A stretch of 64,000 nucleotides of DNA, taken from contig NZ_BSTS01000025.1 of assembly GCF_030269665.1 (NCBI RefSeq), forward strand, positions 1 through 64,000, written 5' to 3'. This DNA is from Actinomycetospora sp. NBRC 106375 (GTDB lineage: Bacteria; Actinomycetota; Actinomycetes; Mycobacteriales; Pseudonocardiaceae). The notes under the pieces were generated by a model. It saw nothing but the letters and a program-made list of their open reading frames with translations. It was not told where the DNA came from and ran no database searches. Shown here piece by piece: positions 62,645-64,000 of this stretch; position 1 is the stretch's first letter, and each line of letters opens with the position of its first letter. Both the position numbers and the translations under genes were made by a program.

Positions 62645-63415
62645 TCAGGGGTGCAGGCAGACCGCGCCGTGGCCCACGCCGTGCTCGGGTTCGGCGTGGG
62701 CCAGGGTCGCGGCGCGGACCGCCGGGACGTCGAAGGTGTCGACGTGCACGTCGCACTGCAGTCCGCGCAGGGCGGCCTCCACCGTGGCCCGCTCGATCAC
62801 CACGCCCGCGAGCACCGTCTCCCGCACCCCCTCGGTGTGGGTGCAGACGGCGAGGACCGGTTGGCGGCGCCAGGGCACCTCGAGCCCGAGCGTGTCCGGC
62901 GGGACCGACCCGGGGGTGCGCCAGGCCGGCGAGCCGTCCCGGGTCGGGCCGTTCAGCAGGTGCAGCCAGGCCCCGCGGCTGCCGGCCGCGTGCGCCACGT
63001 CCACCACGCGGGCCAGGTCCGCGGGCGCCGCGTAGCGGGGGGACGCCCCGTCGCCCGCCCGGCGGTCGACCCGCCGACGGGCGAGGTCCGTCGGCGTCGC
63101 GGGCCGCCGGCGGGTGCCCGAGATGGTCACCAGCGGGCGGCTGTCCGCGCTCGCGGCGATCACGGTCCGGGGCGCCCAGCCGAGCGAGCGCAGCGCGTTC
63201 TCGACCGCACCGACGAGGCGGCCGGCGTGGACGAGCGCCCGGTGGGTGACCGGGCCCGCCGTCGGGTCCAGCGCGAGCTCGACCCGCCGGTCGTGCACCG
63301 ACACCGCGCACGCCGGGGCCGCCGGGCCGCTCAGGGGCTCCAGGGCGTGGAGCAGGGCCGCGATCTCGGACGGCGTCCACCGCTGCGCCGACGTCGGGGT
63401 GCGGGTCGCGTTCAC
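62645..63415 (-). CDS. Acg-like nitroreductase-fold protein, shortened
   Basis: The 256-residue protein resembles mycobacterial Acg (Rv2032): an N-terminal helix (WTPSEIAALLHALEPLSGPAA), DRRVELALDPTAGPVTHRALVHAG, then AVENALRSLGWAPRTVIAAS and ARRRVDRRAGDG. Acg proteins are FMN-binding, lack nitroreductase activity and are induced in dormancy; they are usually 320-330 residues long. The flavin-binding residues cannot be confirmed by eye. It is followed upstream by a USP gene 16 bp away. Confidence 0.6.
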   Translation of the reverse strand: MNATRTPTSAQRWTPSEIAALLHALEPLSGPAAPACAVSVHDRRVELALDPTAGPVTHRALVHAGRLVGAVENALRSLGWAPRTVIAASADSRPLVTISGTRRRPATPTDLARRRVDRRAGDGASPRYAAPADLARVVDVAHAAGSRGAWLHLLNGPTRDGSPAWRTPGSVPPDTLGLEVPWRRQPVLAVCTHTEGVRETVLAGVVIERATVEAALRGLQCDVHVDTFDVPAVRAATLAHAEPEHGVGHGAVCLHP

Positions 63416-63431
63416 GGGGTCGGCGCGGGCA

Positions 63432-63965
63432 TCAGGCGATCGGCCCGACGGGCAGGGGCCCGGCCACGGCGGCGTCCTGCTCGTGCGCCTCGTGCGCCGG
63501 TGCCGGGGTGGGACGGACCACGGTGACCGGGCACGGCGCGCGCAGCACCACCGAGAGCCCGACCGACCCGAAAAGGGTGCTGCGCAGCCCGCCGCGGCCG
63601 CGGTGGCCGACGACCAGCATCGCGGCGCCCTCGGCTTCCTGTGTCAGCACCCACCCGGCGGGGCCGGTCACGGCCACGACCTCCACCGGCACCGCACGCT
63701 CCGCGGCGCCGAGCCCGGCGCGGATCTCCTCGACGCGGGTGCGCGCGCCGTCCTCCACCGCCTGGCGGATCTCGCCGGTGTCGGCCAGCAGCGGGTAGCC
63801 GTAGGACGTCATCCAGGCGTCCGGCGGCTCGTGCGCCACCACGACCCGGACCGACGCCCCGCGGCGCCCGCCCTCGTCGATCGCGAAGCGCACCGCGTCC
63901 TCGGCCGGCGCCGAGCCGTCGAATCCCACGACGACCGGACCGCGGCCCTCCACCGTTGCGTCCAT
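63432..63965 (-). CDS. single-domain universal stress protein
   Basis: The 177-residue protein has one USP domain with the canonical ATP motif GHRGRGGLRSTLFGS and the N-terminal VVVGFDGSAPAEDAVRFAIDEG. The proline/alanine-rich tail is not part of the fold. It is the first gene of a pair with the Acg-like gene. Upstream sequence is cut off by the window edge after 35 bases. Confidence 0.88.
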   Translation of the reverse strand: MDATVEGRGPVVVGFDGSAPAEDAVRFAIDEGGRRGASVRVVVAHEPPDAWMTSYGYPLLADTGEIRQAVEDGARTRVEEIRAGLGAAERAVPVEVVAVTGPAGWVLTQEAEGAAMLVVGHRGRGGLRSTLFGSVGLSVVLRAPCPVTVVRPTPAPAHEAHEQDAAVAGPLPVGPIA

Positions 63966-64000
63966 CTGCCCACTCCTCGTCCGACGGGCGTTCTCCGTGT

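Overview
The window is chromosomal DNA of a very GC-rich actinobacterium. Many genes use GTG starts, adjacent genes repeatedly overlap by 4 bp (GTGA/ATGA), and the families are typically actinobacterial: a mycofactocin-coupled SDR, an F420-type LLM oxidoreductase, a PPOX/flavin-split-barrel protein, Arr, and a dormancy-type universal stress protein block. A member of the Pseudonocardiales is my best guess, by inference only. There is no rRNA, tRNA, CRISPR array, insertion sequence or phage.

Left part (1-23 kb): a CehA/McbA-type metallohydrolase translationally coupled to a mycofactocin-type SDR; msrA with a DUF1684 gene; small metabolic genes; a guanidine-I (ykkC)-like leader in front of an EamA exporter; a hydrolase and SDR pair; a TauE/SafE permease; two decayed genes (a zinc alcohol dehydrogenase start and an internally deleted alpha/beta hydrolase); an AlkA-like glycosylase; glnD lacking its ACT domains next to amt with no glnB between them; a serine-glyoxylate-type aminotransferase; and a polyphosphate neighbourhood (PPK2 and a CHAD-like protein).

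Middle part (23-50 kb): a HAD remnant, a RibD-like reductase with a palindromic operator, and an unrecognised membrane-protein group. A divergent sulfur module (YeiH-type exporter against an MBL-rhodanese persulfide dioxygenase-like enzyme) shares two copies of one operator in inverted orientation. A complete oleABCD operon for long-chain olefin synthesis has 4-bp overlaps at every junction. A DAO-type oxidoreductase lies divergent to a homocysteine methyltransferase. Two TetR genes, a frameshifted rifampin ADP-ribosyltransferase (arr), a CPBP protease with a hydrolase, an arsI/arsR pair, a LuxR-ATPase broken by two single-base indels, and a KAS III gene complete the section.

Right part (50-64 kb): a dense block of five universal stress proteins, three CBS or CBS-like proteins, a flavodoxin, a kinase-ATPase fusion resembling mycobacterial Rv2004c, an Acg-like nitroreductase, a SpoIIAA-like tandem protein and small membrane proteins. 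Seven intergenic sites of the form GGGNC-N4/5-GNCC(C/G) precede nearly every transcription unit and look like DevR/DosR boxes. I read the block as a hypoxia/dormancy regulon whose regulator lies outside the window.
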